From JAXGYV01 sp040772045 (GTDB lineage Bacteria; Actinomycetota; Thermoleophilia; UBA2241), in assembly GCA_040772045.1 (NCBI GenBank), contig JAXGYV010000009.1:35078-99077 (forward strand): DNA of 64,000 nt, given 5' to 3'. Shown here in pieces: positions 46,283 through 55,825 of this stretch (the stretch's first letter is position 1; each line of letters opens with the position of its first letter). The translations under genes were made by a program, and so were the position numbers. The notes under the pieces are model-generated. The model searched no databases, was not told the DNA's origin, and saw nothing but the letters and a program-made list of their open reading frames with translations.

Positions 46283-48178
46283 GGCACACGGCACGGAGAG
46301 GCAGCTCACAAGCGCATAGACCACAAGCTGATGGTCACTCATGAACGCGTTCAAATTGGTTGCCGCACTGCCGTAGACCACCACCGCAAAGGCGATCAGC
46401 AGTTGAAGAGCGAGCTCCTTGCGCAGGATCGCGAACAGCAATGTGAGCCCCGCGACAGCTGGTAAGCCAAGCCAGCCCTCCACGAGCGGGGCGAGCGGCC
46501 GAGAGAAGTGCCACACAATACCCGTCTCATAGAGCGCGCCGAGGAGCAAGCTACCGCCGATGATGATGGGTGCGGCGACCCACACGAAGTCCCGCAGCCG
46601 CGCCCACGTCTTGCGCAGGACCAGCCACGGCGACGGCCGTCGGAGAGGGAACATCTCCATCACGAGCGCACCCGGTTGACCGGGGAGGAGGCGGTTCAGA
46701 CCGAGACCGGCCGACAAGCCCACGGCGAAGATCACGCCGTAGACCGCTAAGGCCCAGCCCCATCCGACGTAGAGCGATACGGCCCCGACGATCACCGCTG
46801 TCCGCGCGCTACACGGCATCAGGGCGATCAGCGTGCTGGCGATCAGTCGCTCACGGCGAGACGTCAGTACGCGAGCGCCCATGATGGCGGGCACATTGCA
46901 GCCAGCGGCCGCGATGAGCGGGATGACCGCGCGGCCCTGCAGCCCTACGTGACGCATCAGCCGGTCGCTGAGATAGGCCACAGCATTCACGTACCCGGAG
47001 TCTTCCAGCAGAGCCATGATCAAGTAGAACGTCATGATGTAGGGAATACCGACGGCGAGTGCGGCGTAGATACCGCCATCGAGCCCCCAGAGAAGCGTGT
47101 CGGCGAAGGCGCCGGCCCCCACCATCTCTTGAACGAGCCGTCGGAGCAGCGGCGCCGGCCCCGCCTCCCATGCGGTGGTCAAGAGCACCGAGAGCCATTC
47201 CCCAACGAAGAACAGGACGGCGAACACGGTCGCCAGCACCGCGACCAGTACCGGCACACCGGTTGCTGGCCGAGTGGCGAAGCGCCACAGACGGTCGCCG
47301 GCGCCCTCTCGCGAACGACCGGCGACCGCGGCGACGATGCGCCCGGCGCGAGCATGACGCTCGGCCGCTAGACGCAAAGCGGTACGGTCGTCGTGCAGAG
47401 GCAGTTGCGGCAGCCGGCACCGAGCGTGCTCCACCAGCGCCGCTAATTCCCCGATCTCGCATACCTGGCCGAAACCCTCCAGAACGGCGAACGCGGCTCC
47501 ACGAGGCTCCAGGCCACAGATGGCGGCACAGGCCGGGTCGCACCGGACACCTGGCGCGGCGAAACTAGCGGCCAGATCGGCGAGGCGTTCTTCTATGGCC
47601 GGCGAGTATGCTTCGCCACGCGGCCTCCGCGTCTGGCCAGCGGTCAAGATGGCTCGCCGCACGCGTTCCAACCCTTCGCCCCTGAGCGCGACCGTACTCA
47701 CCACCGGGACCCCAAGCGCGGCTTGGAGCCCCTGCTCGTCCACGATGACCTCTCGCCGCCGCGCCTCATCGGTCAGGTTGAGGGCCACGATCACGGGAAA
47801 CCCGAGATCCAGTAGCTGCAGCGTCACGTACAGACTACGCGCCAGGTTGGTCGCGTCAGCTACCGCCACCACGACATGTGGACGCCGGGCGAGAAGTGTC
47901 TCCCATGCCAGGCGCTCGTCCTTTGCTCGGGCGCCAAAGCCATAGATGCCCGGCAGGTCGATGATCTCGACCTGCTGAGCACCCCATTCGACACGAGCCG
48001 CCACCGCCTCCACCGTGATGCCAGGGTAGTGGGCGGTATCTACAGTGGCGCCGGTGAGCTGGTTGAACAGGGTAGACTTGCCAACGTTAGGATTGCCCGC
48101 GATGGCGACCACGAGCTCGCTGCGAGCAGGGACTCGCTCGGGGCCTCGCCGCCGCCCCAAAATGGCCGTACCGGGCAT
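46160..48178 (-). CDS. feoB: Ferrous iron transport protein B
   Basis: A 672-residue Fe(II) transporter: an N-terminal G domain (GNPNVGKSTLFNQLTG; DLPGIYGFG; NLTDE in the G4 position), a helical GDI domain and a C-terminal membrane part with about eight helices including two gate motifs. AGGAG lies 9 bases before the ATG. It is 4 bases after the DtxR-family regulator gene, and that protein carries a C-terminal SH3-like domain of the FeoA type. No separate feoA is present. Stop is TAG. Confidence 0.95.
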   Translation of the reverse strand: MPGTAILGRRRGPERVPARSELVVAIAGNPNVGKSTLFNQLTGATVDTAHYPGITVEAVAARVEWGAQQVEIIDLPGIYGFGARAKDERLAWETLLARRPHVVVAVADATNLARSLYVTLQLLDLGFPVIVALNLTDEARRREVIVDEQGLQAALGVPVVSTVALRGEGLERVRRAILTAGQTRRPRGEAYSPAIEERLADLAASFAAPGVRCDPACAAICGLEPRGAAFAVLEGFGQVCEIGELAALVEHARCRLPQLPLHDDRTALRLAAERHARAGRIVAAVAGRSREGAGDRLWRFATRPATGVPVLVAVLATVFAVLFFVGEWLSVLLTTAWEAGPAPLLRRLVQEMVGAGAFADTLLWGLDGGIYAALAVGIPYIMTFYLIMALLEDSGYVNAVAYLSDRLMRHVGLQGRAVIPLIAAAGCNVPAIMGARVLTSRRERLIASTLIALMPCSARTAVIVGAVSLYVGWGWALAVYGVIFAVGLSAGLGLNRLLPGQPGALVMEMFPLRRPSPWLVLRKTWARLRDFVWVAAPIIIGGSLLLGALYETGIVWHFSRPLAPLVEGWLGLPAVAGLTLLFAILRKELALQLLIAFAVVVYGSAATNLNAFMSDHQLVVYALVSCLSVPCASTIAVLGREIGWRATFLLAVAILGVALLVGGVAHRLLPLV

Positions 48179-48182
48179 CGGC

Positions 48183-48839
48183 CTAGCTCCTCACATAGAC
48201 TCGGGCGGCCACCTCGCGCCCCAGGGCGTACTGCGACGACCCCACACGCACCAGCTGTGGTCCGCCAAAAGGAGCCACGCTCTCCACGGTAACGCGTGTC
48301 TCGGGCAGCAGACCCAGCGAGCTCAGGTAGCGGAGCAACTCCGGCTCCGCCTCATCGACGCACGAGATCACTCCTCCCTCACCCGCCTGCAGATCGGCGA
48401 GTGGGCGGGCGACATCTTCGGCGATCTCTCCGTTCTCGTCGGGGATCGCATACCCGTGGGGGCAGGCCGTAGGATTCCCGAGCGTCGCCGCCAAGCGCGC
48501 CTCTACCTCCGGACTGAGCGCATGCTCCATGCGACAGGCTTCCTCATGCACCTTGTCCCATGGCAGCGCGAGCACGTCTACCAGGAATCGCTCACTGAGA
48601 CGATGGCGCCGTACCAGAACGGCACCTTCGCGCCGGCCCCGCCTCGTGAGGGTTACGTGGCCATCGATGTCGCGTGATGCCAGCCCGGCGGCCACCAGCC
48701 GTCGCATCATCTGAGACACCGACGAGGGCGCTACGCCCAACTCAGAGGCAAGACGCCCGACCGTAATGCCTTCGGGCGTGCGCGAGAGCTTGAACATCGC
48801 CTCGAGGTACTCCTCGGTACTCTCGCTCCTCCTGACCAT
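48183..48839 (-). CDS. DtxR/MntR family metal-dependent regulator
   Basis: About 218 residues: winged helix (STEEYLEAMFKLSRTPEGITVGRLASELGVAPSSVSQMMRRLVAAGL, residues 5-50), a dimerisation and metal domain with EEACRMEHALSPEVEARL (metal-ligand Glu, Cys and His positions) and CPHG, and a C-terminal SH3-like FeoA domain ending REVAARVYVRS. It probably senses Fe(II) or Mn(II) and controls feoB, which follows 4 bases later. The start is ATG 48839, with GAGAGG upstream; the longer frame runs through the tRNA-Gly gene and is not real. Stop is TAG. Confidence 0.92.
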   Translation of the reverse strand: MVRRSESTEEYLEAMFKLSRTPEGITVGRLASELGVAPSSVSQMMRRLVAAGLASRDIDGHVTLTRRGRREGAVLVRRHRLSERFLVDVLALPWDKVHEEACRMEHALSPEVEARLAATLGNPTACPHGYAIPDENGEIAEDVARPLADLQAGEGGVISCVDEAEPELLRYLSSLGLLPETRVTVESVAPFGGPQLVRVGSSQYALGREVAARVYVRS

Positions 48840-48870
48840 GGCATCCGCCTCTCTCCATTCCGCTCCGCGC

Positions 48871-48883
48871 TTAGGATACCCTA
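48871..48883. promoter_or_regulatory. Possible DtxR-type operator upstream of dtxR-feoB
   Basis: TTAGGATACCCTA lies about 32 bases upstream of the regulator start and resembles one half of the TTAGG-type site recognised by DtxR/IdeR proteins. Autoregulation would be expected. Only partial similarity is seen. Confidence 0.3.
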
Positions 48884-48985
48884 CATGTATCGCAGAGGAA
48901 AGCCTCTCACTGCATGATTGGCGGTCATCAGAGCAGATGTGAGGGAGATCGGAAGACGAGCATCGGAGACGAAGAGAGCATTGAG

Positions 48986-49061
48986 TGGAGCGGATGACGG
49001 GACTCGAACCCGCGGTCTTCAGCTTGGGAAGCTGACGCGTTACCAACTACGCTACATCCGC
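48986..49061 (-). tRNA. tRNA-Gly, anticodon CCC
   Basis: The minus strand folds into a standard 76-base cloverleaf: acceptor GCGGATG/CATCCGC, D arm GCGT-N8-ACGC, anticodon stem TCAGC/GCTGA with loop TTCCCAA (anticodon CCC), T arm GCGGG-TTCGAGT-CCCGT, discriminator T and an encoded CCA. This decodes GGG glycine codons, which are common in GC-rich genomes. Confidence 0.95.
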
Positions 49062-49167
49062 TCGCAAGCCAAGGATACCCACAGGGAGCACATCCCCGCA
49101 ACAACGAGCGGCTCAAGCGCGCCGAGCCAGACAGGGCGAGCAGGACTCGCTGATCGCGCGGAGCACG

Positions 49168-49989
49168 CTAGGCACGAACCTGACTGGCGAGGCTCGTGCA
49201 CGCCAGAAACATGTGGAAGACAGTCCGGTAGTCGCCACCGGGGATATCGAGCGTGCGGCCGTCCACGCGTTGTACCCCGGGCAGCAGGCTGGCCGCGTCG
49301 CACGCCGCCGTCCGGGTAAACGTAACGCGGAGCGGCTTACCGGCCAGGTCAAGTGGAGCAGGCCAGCGGCGCTCACGCAGAGCGCGCGTGACGCCATCCC
49401 GAATGATCGCCCGCGTTGTTTCGGGAGGCAGCAACCGAGCCGCGGTACGCATGGTCCCGTACTTGACCACCGCGCACTCTACGCCGGGCAGCAGCTCGGC
49501 CGCCTCAGCGGCCAGCTTGTCGTCGCCCGAGACGAACACCACCGGCACTCCATAGACCCCTGCGAGGCCCGCATTGATACCGCATTCACCGACCTCAAGA
49601 TACTCGTCGAGCCGTACGCGGAACACGTCGTACGAATACGTGTGATCGAGGACGGCGCCAGCGGTACCCGCCATGGCATGGTAGCCCACCATGAGCGCGG
49701 CGTCGTACCCCTCGGCGATACCGTGCATCATGCTGTGCGGCGTGGGCGTCCCGCTCGCCAACCTGGCCTGTGGCGGAAGCCCCTCAGCGCTCAGGTTGCT
49801 CCCCTTCTCGTGACCGTCGGCGACCGTGATAGCCGTGGCACCCGCGGCTAGACATCCTTCGATAGCCGCGTCCACATCCGCGCGCAGCAGCCGACACGCT
49901 TGTCGGTACGCCTCCGTGCCCAGCGTGGTCTGCTCTTCCGCGAAGACGCCGCTGGCACCCTCCATATCTACGCTGATGAAGATCCTCAT
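49168..49989 (-). CDS. M55 family D-aminopeptidase-like protein (DppA family)
   Basis: About 273 residues. RIFISVDMEGASGV carries the zinc-binding Asp-x-Glu of DppA, VADGHEKG the next Asp/His, and GYHAMAGT another His. DppA releases D-amino acids from short peptides; family members may have other substrates. The start is ATG 49989; the frame extends upstream into the next gene without support. It is 7 bases downstream of an M42-type peptidase gene, forming a two-gene peptidase unit. Stop is TAG. Confidence 0.88.
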   Translation of the reverse strand: MRIFISVDMEGASGVFAEEQTTLGTEAYRQACRLLRADVDAAIEGCLAAGATAITVADGHEKGSNLSAEGLPPQARLASGTPTPHSMMHGIAEGYDAALMVGYHAMAGTAGAVLDHTYSYDVFRVRLDEYLEVGECGINAGLAGVYGVPVVFVSGDDKLAAEAAELLPGVECAVVKYGTMRTAARLLPPETTRAIIRDGVTRALRERRWPAPLDLAGKPLRVTFTRTAACDAASLLPGVQRVDGRTLDIPGGDYRTVFHMFLACTSLASQVRA

Positions 49990-49996
49990 GCCAACG

Positions 49997-51055
49997 TCAG
50001 ACGGCGAAGTAGCCGGGTACGAAAACCTCGCCGAGCCGCACGGCAAGCGCGGCCAGCAATCTGGCCGCTGCCTCGAGATCGGCGGCGCACACAACCTCGT
50101 TCGGCGAATGCATGTAGCGGAGCGGCAGGCTCAGTGAGAGAGCAGCCCCGCCTGCCGCGATGAGCTCGTCGGCGTCCGTGCTCATGGAGCCGGGCGCCGC
50201 CTTGATCTGCACAGCGATGCCCTCGGCACTTGCCACCTCGTTCGCCAAATCGAAGAGGCGCGGGTTGCTGCCAGTGCCGCGCGCGAGCACCGGCCCCCGC
50301 GCAAGCTTGACCTCGCCGCCCATCTTGCGTGGCTCGGCACCCGGGTAGTCTGACGCGAAATCCACATCGACCACCACCACGCAATCCGGACGTACGCGTA
50401 AGGCGTGCGTCTTAGCTCCCAGGAGCGTGGTCTCCTCGTGCACCGTGCTCAACGCGGTGTAGCGAGTATGCCCGGGCGACGCCGCGTACAGCTCCAGAGC
50501 GCGAAACGCGGCGTACACGCCGGCCCGGTTATCTGCGCCGGGGGTGGCGAGAATGCCCTCACTCAGCTCGCTGAAGCGCGGCGCGAAGGTGATGGGATCG
50601 CCGATCGCCACACGGGCAAGCGCGGCCTCGCGGTCTGCGGCGCCGATATCTAGGTACTGCTCGTGAAGCTCCGGCGCCTTGCCGCGCTCTTCTTTGGGCG
50701 TCAGGTGAATCGGCCGCAGGCCGACGACACCATCCACTGGCCCCTGTGACGTGTGGATGATGAGCGCGCGTCCGGGAAGCAGCGTGTGATCCACGCCGCC
50801 GATGGTCGCGAACCCCACGAAGCCATGCTCGTCGATGTAGGTAACCGTGCAGCCGATCTGATCGGCATGCGCCGACACGACCAGGTGAGGGCCATCGACG
50901 GGCCCCACGGCGGCCCACAGATTGCCGATCGGATCGGTCTCGACGACCGCCACCGGCGCGATCCGTCGCCGGAGAACCCTCTGCACCGGAGCCTCGTGGC
51001 CCGTGGGCCCGGGTGAGCGGCACAAGCTCTGGAAAAACCCACTGTCAAACGACAT
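49997..51055 (-). CDS. M42 family metallo-aminopeptidase
   Basis: About 352 residues, a cytoplasmic dinuclear-metal aminopeptidase of the TET/M42 family. Metal-ligand and catalytic motifs in order: VVSAHADQIG (His), GADNRAGV (Asp), VHEETTLLGA (Glu-Glu), VVVDVDFASD (Asp) and LRYMHSPNE (His). The start is ATG 51055, with GGAGG 8 bases upstream. M42 enzymes trim peptides to amino acids, often as large self-assembled particles. It is probably co-transcribed with the M55 gene just downstream. Confidence 0.92.
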   Translation of the reverse strand: MSFDSGFFQSLCRSPGPTGHEAPVQRVLRRRIAPVAVVETDPIGNLWAAVGPVDGPHLVVSAHADQIGCTVTYIDEHGFVGFATIGGVDHTLLPGRALIIHTSQGPVDGVVGLRPIHLTPKEERGKAPELHEQYLDIGAADREAALARVAIGDPITFAPRFSELSEGILATPGADNRAGVYAAFRALELYAASPGHTRYTALSTVHEETTLLGAKTHALRVRPDCVVVVDVDFASDYPGAEPRKMGGEVKLARGPVLARGTGSNPRLFDLANEVASAEGIAVQIKAAPGSMSTDADELIAAGGAALSLSLPLRYMHSPNEVVCAADLEAAARLLAALAVRLGEVFVPGYFAV

Positions 51056-51218
51056 GCTGCGAACCTCCGTTCGGTCGCAGGATCTTACCAGACAGTGCTC
51101 CACCCCATCTTGCCGCACACCATGTTTCACCCCGCGTCTGCGGGGCATCATGTGACCAGAATCGTACGGACAACGGTTCCGGCGGCTAGTTGGTCGAAGC
51201 TACCAGGAGGCAGTGGCC

Positions 51219-51635
51219 ATGGAGCAGTCTGGTTTGAAATGGCTTCGCGGCACGAAAGGTGCGCCCTTCACCGGCATTGGGTCTCTCGAAGCGGACATCC
51301 TCGCCGTGATCTGGGATCTGGAAGCTGCGCGGGTGCGAGATGTTTACGAGGTGCTCAGACAGCGCCGGTCAATCGCGTACACGACCGTCATGACCGTCAT
51401 GAACAACCTGGTGAAGAAGGGGCTTCTGGCACAGGACCGGTCAAGTATCGCGTACAAGTACACCCCAGCCATCTCCGGACGCGATGTAGCGCTCGCCGTC
51501 CTCGACAGCGTCGTCTCGCGGCTCCTCGCCAAACAACGCAATGTCGCCGTATCTCATCTCCTCGGACTCTCGCGCGACCTGACGCCGGAGGAACTCGACC
51601 AACTGCGCTCCCTAGCGAGAGAACGGTTCAGTTGA
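51219..51635 (+). CDS. BlaI/MecI family transcriptional regulator
   Basis: About 138 residues with a BlaI-type winged helix: LEADILAVIWDLEAARVRDVYEVL, then AYTTVMTVMNNLVKKGLLAQDR and YKYTPAISGRDVALAVLDSVV. These repressors are usually released by proteolysis through a BlaR-type sensor, but no blaR-like gene is nearby. The start is ATG 51219 (AGGAGG 8 bases upstream), not GTG 51213. It converges on argS with a 6-base gap. The target is unknown. Confidence 0.88.
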   Translation: MEQSGLKWLRGTKGAPFTGIGSLEADILAVIWDLEAARVRDVYEVLRQRRSIAYTTVMTVMNNLVKKGLLAQDRSSIAYKYTPAISGRDVALAVLDSVVSRLLAKQRNVAVSHLLGLSRDLTPEELDQLRSLARERFS

Positions 51636-51641
51636 TCAGCG

Positions 51642-53372
51642 CTACATCGTCTGCGGCGCCGAGACGCCCAAGAGGTCGAGACCGCCAGCCAGAGTGGATC
51701 GCGTAGCCAGACACAAGGCGGTACGGAACAGCGTCACATCTGGCTTGTCGGTGAGCACACGACACACCCGGTAGAACGCGTGGAATTCGGCCGCCAGTTC
51801 GCCGAGGTAGGTGTACACGCGGTGGGGAGCGCGCCGTCGCGTCGCATCCAGCACAACGAGCGGGTACTGCGATAGCGTCTTCACCAGTGCCCGTTCGGTC
51901 GCCGCAACATGTACTCGCGGGAGTTCCGCCTCGGGCTCTGGAAGCTTCGCATCGGCCTGCCGCTCCAGGTTCCGCAGGATACTGCAGATGCGTGCGTGCG
52001 CGTACTGCACGTAGTACACCGGGTTCTTGCTCGACTCCTCAACGGCGAGATCCAGATCGAGATCGAGGGTGGAATCGTGGCTGCGGCCAACCAAGAAGAA
52101 CCGGGCCGCATCCACGCCGATGGCGCTGATCAGATCATCGATCGTGACGATGTCGCCGCGCCGTTTCGACATCCGCTTCTGCTCGCCGCTCTCTATGAGA
52201 TTCACGAGCTGCCCGATGATGAGCTCCAGGCGTTCGGGATCGTGTGGCGGCAGGGCCGTGAAAGCGGCTTTCATACGGGGGACGTAGCCATGATGGTCAG
52301 CGCCCCAGATGTCGATCAAGTGCTCGAAACCGCGGTCCATCTTGTCGCGGTGATAGGCGATGTCAGAGAGGAAGTAGGTGGGCTCACCCGTCTGCCGGAC
52401 GAGCACTCTGTCTTTGTCGTCTCCGTACTGGGTCGTCCGCAGCCAGACCGCACCGTCTTGCTCGTAGAGCAGGCCTTCGGCATCCATCTGCGCCAAAGCC
52501 TTTCCGACTTCTCCCGCGAACCCTCTCTGCGCGACACCCTCGCCCTCGTAGAGTGTCAGCTCGCTCTTCCAAACATCGAAGGTCACTCTGAGCCGCTGGA
52601 GCGTATCCTTGAAGGATTCCAGAACGCGATCTCGACCCCAGCACTTGAACTCTTCCAGCACGTCGGGCGTCAGCGCCGCAACATGGGGCGCCGCCGCCAC
52701 GGCCATCCGGTACCGTTCGCCAACCTCCGCGATCAGCCGCTCCGCATAGGCCACGAGGTAGTCACCCTGATAGCCGTCCTCCGGCAGCGGGAGATCGATC
52801 CCCAGCCGCTGTGCGTAGCGCGCGGCCAGCGACTGACCAAACTTGGTCATCTGCGTGCCGTAATCGTTGACGTAGAACTCCCGCGTCACACGGTGACCGG
52901 CAAAGGCAAACAAACGACACAGCGCATCGCCGTAGGCCGCGTAACGTGCATGCCCAACATGCAGTGGGCCCGTGGGGTTCACGCTGACGAACTCGATGTT
53001 CATCACCTGTCGCTCGCTCGGCGGCAGAACACCGCGGCCATAGTCGGGCCCAAGATCTACCATTCGCTGCACAGCCTCGCGGTACCATGAGGACGAGAGG
53101 AACAGGTTCAGGAACCCCGGTCCGGCGACTTCAAAGCGGTCGCACACTCCAGCGCCCTCCCCTTGCAGCCAGGCAGCCCCAAGTTCCTCGGCCAGTTCAC
53201 GTGGTTTGCGCCCCACCCTGCTCGCCCAGACTAACGCTGCGTTCGTGCTCACGTCGCCGTGTTCCGGTCGCGCAGGCACGCTCAGCTCGACAACACAGGA
53301 CTCGGACACGATGGCGGCCAAGGCTCGCTCCAGCGAGGCGGCAAGACCGGCGAAATCATGCAGTTCGGCCAT
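51642..53372 (-). CDS. argS: Arginyl-tRNA synthetase
   Basis: Class I synthetase, 576 residues. NPTGPLHVGHARYAAYGD contains the HIGH motif, and EQKRMSKRRGDIVTIDDL the KMSKS-like motif; FSLDLDLAVEESSKNPVYYVQYAHARI leads into the anticodon-binding domain. The N-terminal Add1 domain spans about residues 1-110. Stop is TAG, with a second in-frame stop (TGA) two codons later, a possible safeguard in a genome with UAG decoding. Confidence 0.97.
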   Translation of the reverse strand: MAELHDFAGLAASLERALAAIVSESCVVELSVPARPEHGDVSTNAALVWASRVGRKPRELAEELGAAWLQGEGAGVCDRFEVAGPGFLNLFLSSSWYREAVQRMVDLGPDYGRGVLPPSERQVMNIEFVSVNPTGPLHVGHARYAAYGDALCRLFAFAGHRVTREFYVNDYGTQMTKFGQSLAARYAQRLGIDLPLPEDGYQGDYLVAYAERLIAEVGERYRMAVAAAPHVAALTPDVLEEFKCWGRDRVLESFKDTLQRLRVTFDVWKSELTLYEGEGVAQRGFAGEVGKALAQMDAEGLLYEQDGAVWLRTTQYGDDKDRVLVRQTGEPTYFLSDIAYHRDKMDRGFEHLIDIWGADHHGYVPRMKAAFTALPPHDPERLELIIGQLVNLIESGEQKRMSKRRGDIVTIDDLISAIGVDAARFFLVGRSHDSTLDLDLDLAVEESSKNPVYYVQYAHARICSILRNLERQADAKLPEPEAELPRVHVAATERALVKTLSQYPLVVLDATRRRAPHRVYTYLGELAAEFHAFYRVCRVLTDKPDVTLFRTALCLATRSTLAGGLDLLGVSAPQTM

Positions 53373-53772
53373 GGTACTCTCTCTTCCACTCCAACGGTGG
53401 TGGCCCCTCTGCGGGGAACGTCCACCTATGACTCAGCCGCCGCCGCTGGGGCTGTCGGACGTCTCGGTGCCGCGGATCTTCAGAACAGCCTTCGGCTCCG
53501 AGAAGAGCGTCTTGGCCAGCCTCGCTCATGCTCCTCGCCGCGGGCCTTGGGAGGATGAACAGCAGTTCGCCGGGGTCCAGGAGCACCGCGCAGAGCGATC
53601 ACGCACAGGACGAAGGAGACGCCGCAGGTGACCAGGCGACGCACAGACTCAGTCTCCTGGCAGCGAGATCATACAGATTCCTGGCACCGAGCACGACGCT
53701 ATCACTGCGCACCAGGCCGAGCAAACGGGCAGAAAGCGTCCGCCGAGCCGCCAGCGAGAGGCGCGATCTCGC
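53373..53772. other. Intergenic region without a confident gene
   Basis: 400 bases between the GGDEF gene end and argS start. Short open frames exist on both strands, including minus-strand pieces such as LLDPGELLFILPRP and LAKTLFSEPKAVLKIRG in different frames, which could be remains of a decayed gene. None has a good ribosome site and full frame, so I call no gene. Confidence 0.4.
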
Positions 53773-54933
53773 CTAGCGAGCCCCACTCCCATAGAAGCCA
53801 ACGCCGCCGGTCCCACGGGCTCGCACCGCATACATGGTGGTGGTTGCTTTGGCCACCAGTTCCTCGATGCGCTCGCCATCTTGAGGATAGACCGCCACAC
53901 CAGCGGAGGCTGTGAGCCGAAGGACCTCGCCATCCACCTCGCACGTCACTTCCGCCAACCCGGCGAGCACCCGCTGCAGCGCCGCGTCCGCTTGGTCCTC
54001 AGCGGTCTCGGGCAGTACCAGCAGGAACTCATCGCCACCGTACCGACACACGAGATCCCCTACCCGGACCTCTGAACGCAATTTGTCTGCCCACTGCCGC
54101 AGGACGGTGTCGCCGACCTCGCGACCGGCACGGATGTTGATCTCCGAGAAGTCGTCGACGTCGATCATGACCACGGTGACTTGCCGCGAGTAGCGTGCGG
54201 CGCGCGCCAACTCCAGGACAGCATGCTCCTTCAGATGCCGGAAGTTGTACAGTCCAGTGAGCGCGTCCCTCGTCTCGAGCGAGCGGCGTTCGCGTACCAG
54301 ACGCAGTGTCTCCACCGCCAACTCAGCCTGATCGGCGACGCCAGCCAGGAGCCGCTGCTGGATGTCGGAGTGCACACCGTGCTCCCGGTAGATGTAGCCG
54401 CCCGTGTCGTCGACGTATGCCTCGAACTGGCACACCGTGTCGCCGAGGCCCCAGCACAGGGTCTCCTTAGTGAGGATCTCGGTACCTGTGACGGCCTCAA
54501 GCACGCCGTCGATGAGGCCTCTCTCGAAGTCGCACAGCGCAGCCCCACTGTTCGGCAAACGGTGGCAGGTCATACAGCGCGTCAACTTGATGAGGACTTT
54601 CTCCTCATCGAGCTCAACCTCCAACTCGCCAAGCTCCATACTCTGGAACCAGGACTTAAGTGACTGTATCGACCGCAGTTCAAGCCCCCTGCTGAAGCGT
54701 TTGGCGGCCAGGTAGAGGACAGCCCCCGTGCTGCTGCCGAGGACCTCCGGGAGCACATTGAGCTGCAGGGCACGGAACAGTTGCACCGGCCCCGCGACTT
54801 CATCGCCGCCGAGGACGAGACCGACGCCAGATGTCCGCGGCTGCTCGTCGACTTGGGTGAGCGCCAGGAGGTGCCGTAGCGCTCTCGAGAAGACCGTGCC
54901 CACCGACAGGTCGTCTTCAACCCTTTGTCCCAT
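53773..54933 (-). CDS. V4R domain-GGDEF diguanylate cyclase
   Basis: About 386 residues. The N-terminal part (to about residue 200) carries a V4R (4-vinyl reductase) domain with LCDFERGLIDGVLEAVTG and ETLCWGLGDTVCQFEAYV, a fold that binds small molecules or a metal through conserved Cys residues. A linker helix leads to a GGDEF domain: DALTGLYNFRHL, the active-site YGGDEFLLVLPE and a substrate-binding region that look intact. It should make cyclic-di-GMP in response to a ligand. The start is ATG 54933, with GAGAGGTG upstream. No transmembrane segment is seen. Stop is TAG. Confidence 0.85.
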   Translation of the reverse strand: MGQRVEDDLSVGTVFSRALRHLLALTQVDEQPRTSGVGLVLGGDEVAGPVQLFRALQLNVLPEVLGSSTGAVLYLAAKRFSRGLELRSIQSLKSWFQSMELGELEVELDEEKVLIKLTRCMTCHRLPNSGAALCDFERGLIDGVLEAVTGTEILTKETLCWGLGDTVCQFEAYVDDTGGYIYREHGVHSDIQQRLLAGVADQAELAVETLRLVRERRSLETRDALTGLYNFRHLKEHAVLELARAARYSRQVTVVMIDVDDFSEINIRAGREVGDTVLRQWADKLRSEVRVGDLVCRYGGDEFLLVLPETAEDQADAALQRVLAGLAEVTCEVDGEVLRLTASAGVAVYPQDGERIEELVAKATTTMYAVRARGTGGVGFYGSGAR

Positions 54934-55051
54934 CCCAGCACCTCTCCTCTGTGTCTCATCGCGCCGACAGCTATACTGGCGACCGATCTGCAGCAGATCG
55001 CGTGGCAGATCACCTGCTACGTCCGTCCTATCGGCAGCAACCAGCGAGAGC

Positions 55052-55642
55052 ATGACAGACCCAAAAGGTATCCTTTACCACAAAACACGGCTGCGCCGCG
55101 CGGCTCTCGCTCGTCGCGACGCTATACCAGCCGTCGAGCGAACACGAGCCAGCGAGCAGATCCGCCGGCGGCTCGTTCGCCTGCCCCCCCTGCAGCATGC
55201 CCATACGATCTTCTGCTTCGTCTCGTTCGGAAGCGAAGTGGATACCCTGCTCGTTCTCCACTGGGCGTTGTGCCGCGGTCTCACCACGGCCGTCCCCCTC
55301 GTGCTCGGGCCACGCGACATGGCCGCAGTGACGATCACTAGTCTCGGCGATCTTCGCCCAGGCCACTTCGGCATCCCCACCCTTCCTAAGTGCAGGCCCC
55401 ACCTCTCGCCACACACCATCGACGTCGCGCTGGTTCCCGGCTCCGCCTTCGATACGAGTGGCGGCCGGATAGGCTACGGCGGAGGTTTCTACGATGGATT
55501 CCTCGCCCGCATGCGGCCAGACGCCACGCGTATCGGCATCGCCTTCGACACGCAGATAGTACCCACTGTGCCGGCAGAGCCGCACGACTTGCGACTGAAT
55601 GCCGTAGTCACCGAGCGCCGTGTGCTGCGCGACCTGCGGTGA
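55052..55642 (+). CDS. 5-formyltetrahydrofolate cyclo-ligase
   Basis: 196 residues. It converts 5-formyl-THF to 5,10-methenyl-THF with ATP, salvaging folate. N-terminal KTRLRRAALARRDAIPA; FCFVSFGSEVDTLLVL; VPGSAFDTSGGRIGYGGGFYDGFLAR is the conserved nucleotide/folate motif. The start is ATG 55052; the frame is open much further upstream but overlaps the divergent GGDEF gene. It fits the folate-based one-carbon metabolism of this genome. Confidence 0.93.
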   Translation: MTDPKGILYHKTRLRRAALARRDAIPAVERTRASEQIRRRLVRLPPLQHAHTIFCFVSFGSEVDTLLVLHWALCRGLTTAVPLVLGPRDMAAVTITSLGDLRPGHFGIPTLPKCRPHLSPHTIDVALVPGSAFDTSGGRIGYGGGFYDGFLARMRPDATRIGIAFDTQIVPTVPAEPHDLRLNAVVTERRVLRDLR

Positions 55643-55825
55643 TCCGCGAACGACGCTCGAACCGACAGCAAGGCCCACTCCTCCGCACCGAGCGCCTGCG
55701 ACAGTCACCACCGTCGCCCACTAGCACACACGACGTCGGACCAGCTGCACGAGATGCGCCTCCAGTGAGGTCACCCCACAGCTTCCAGAACGCCGCAGCC
55801 GCGCTGCTGGTACACTTCCCGAGTC

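Noticed and set aside
48918..49319. Plus-strand open frame with GTRTRGLQLGKLTRYQLRY
   Set aside because: This is the typical antisense translation of a tRNA gene (tRNA-Gly here), not a protein.
53373..53772. Decayed gene upstream of argS
   Set aside because: Several short minus-strand pieces in different frames look coding-like, but no continuous frame, ribosome site or family match supports a pseudogene call.
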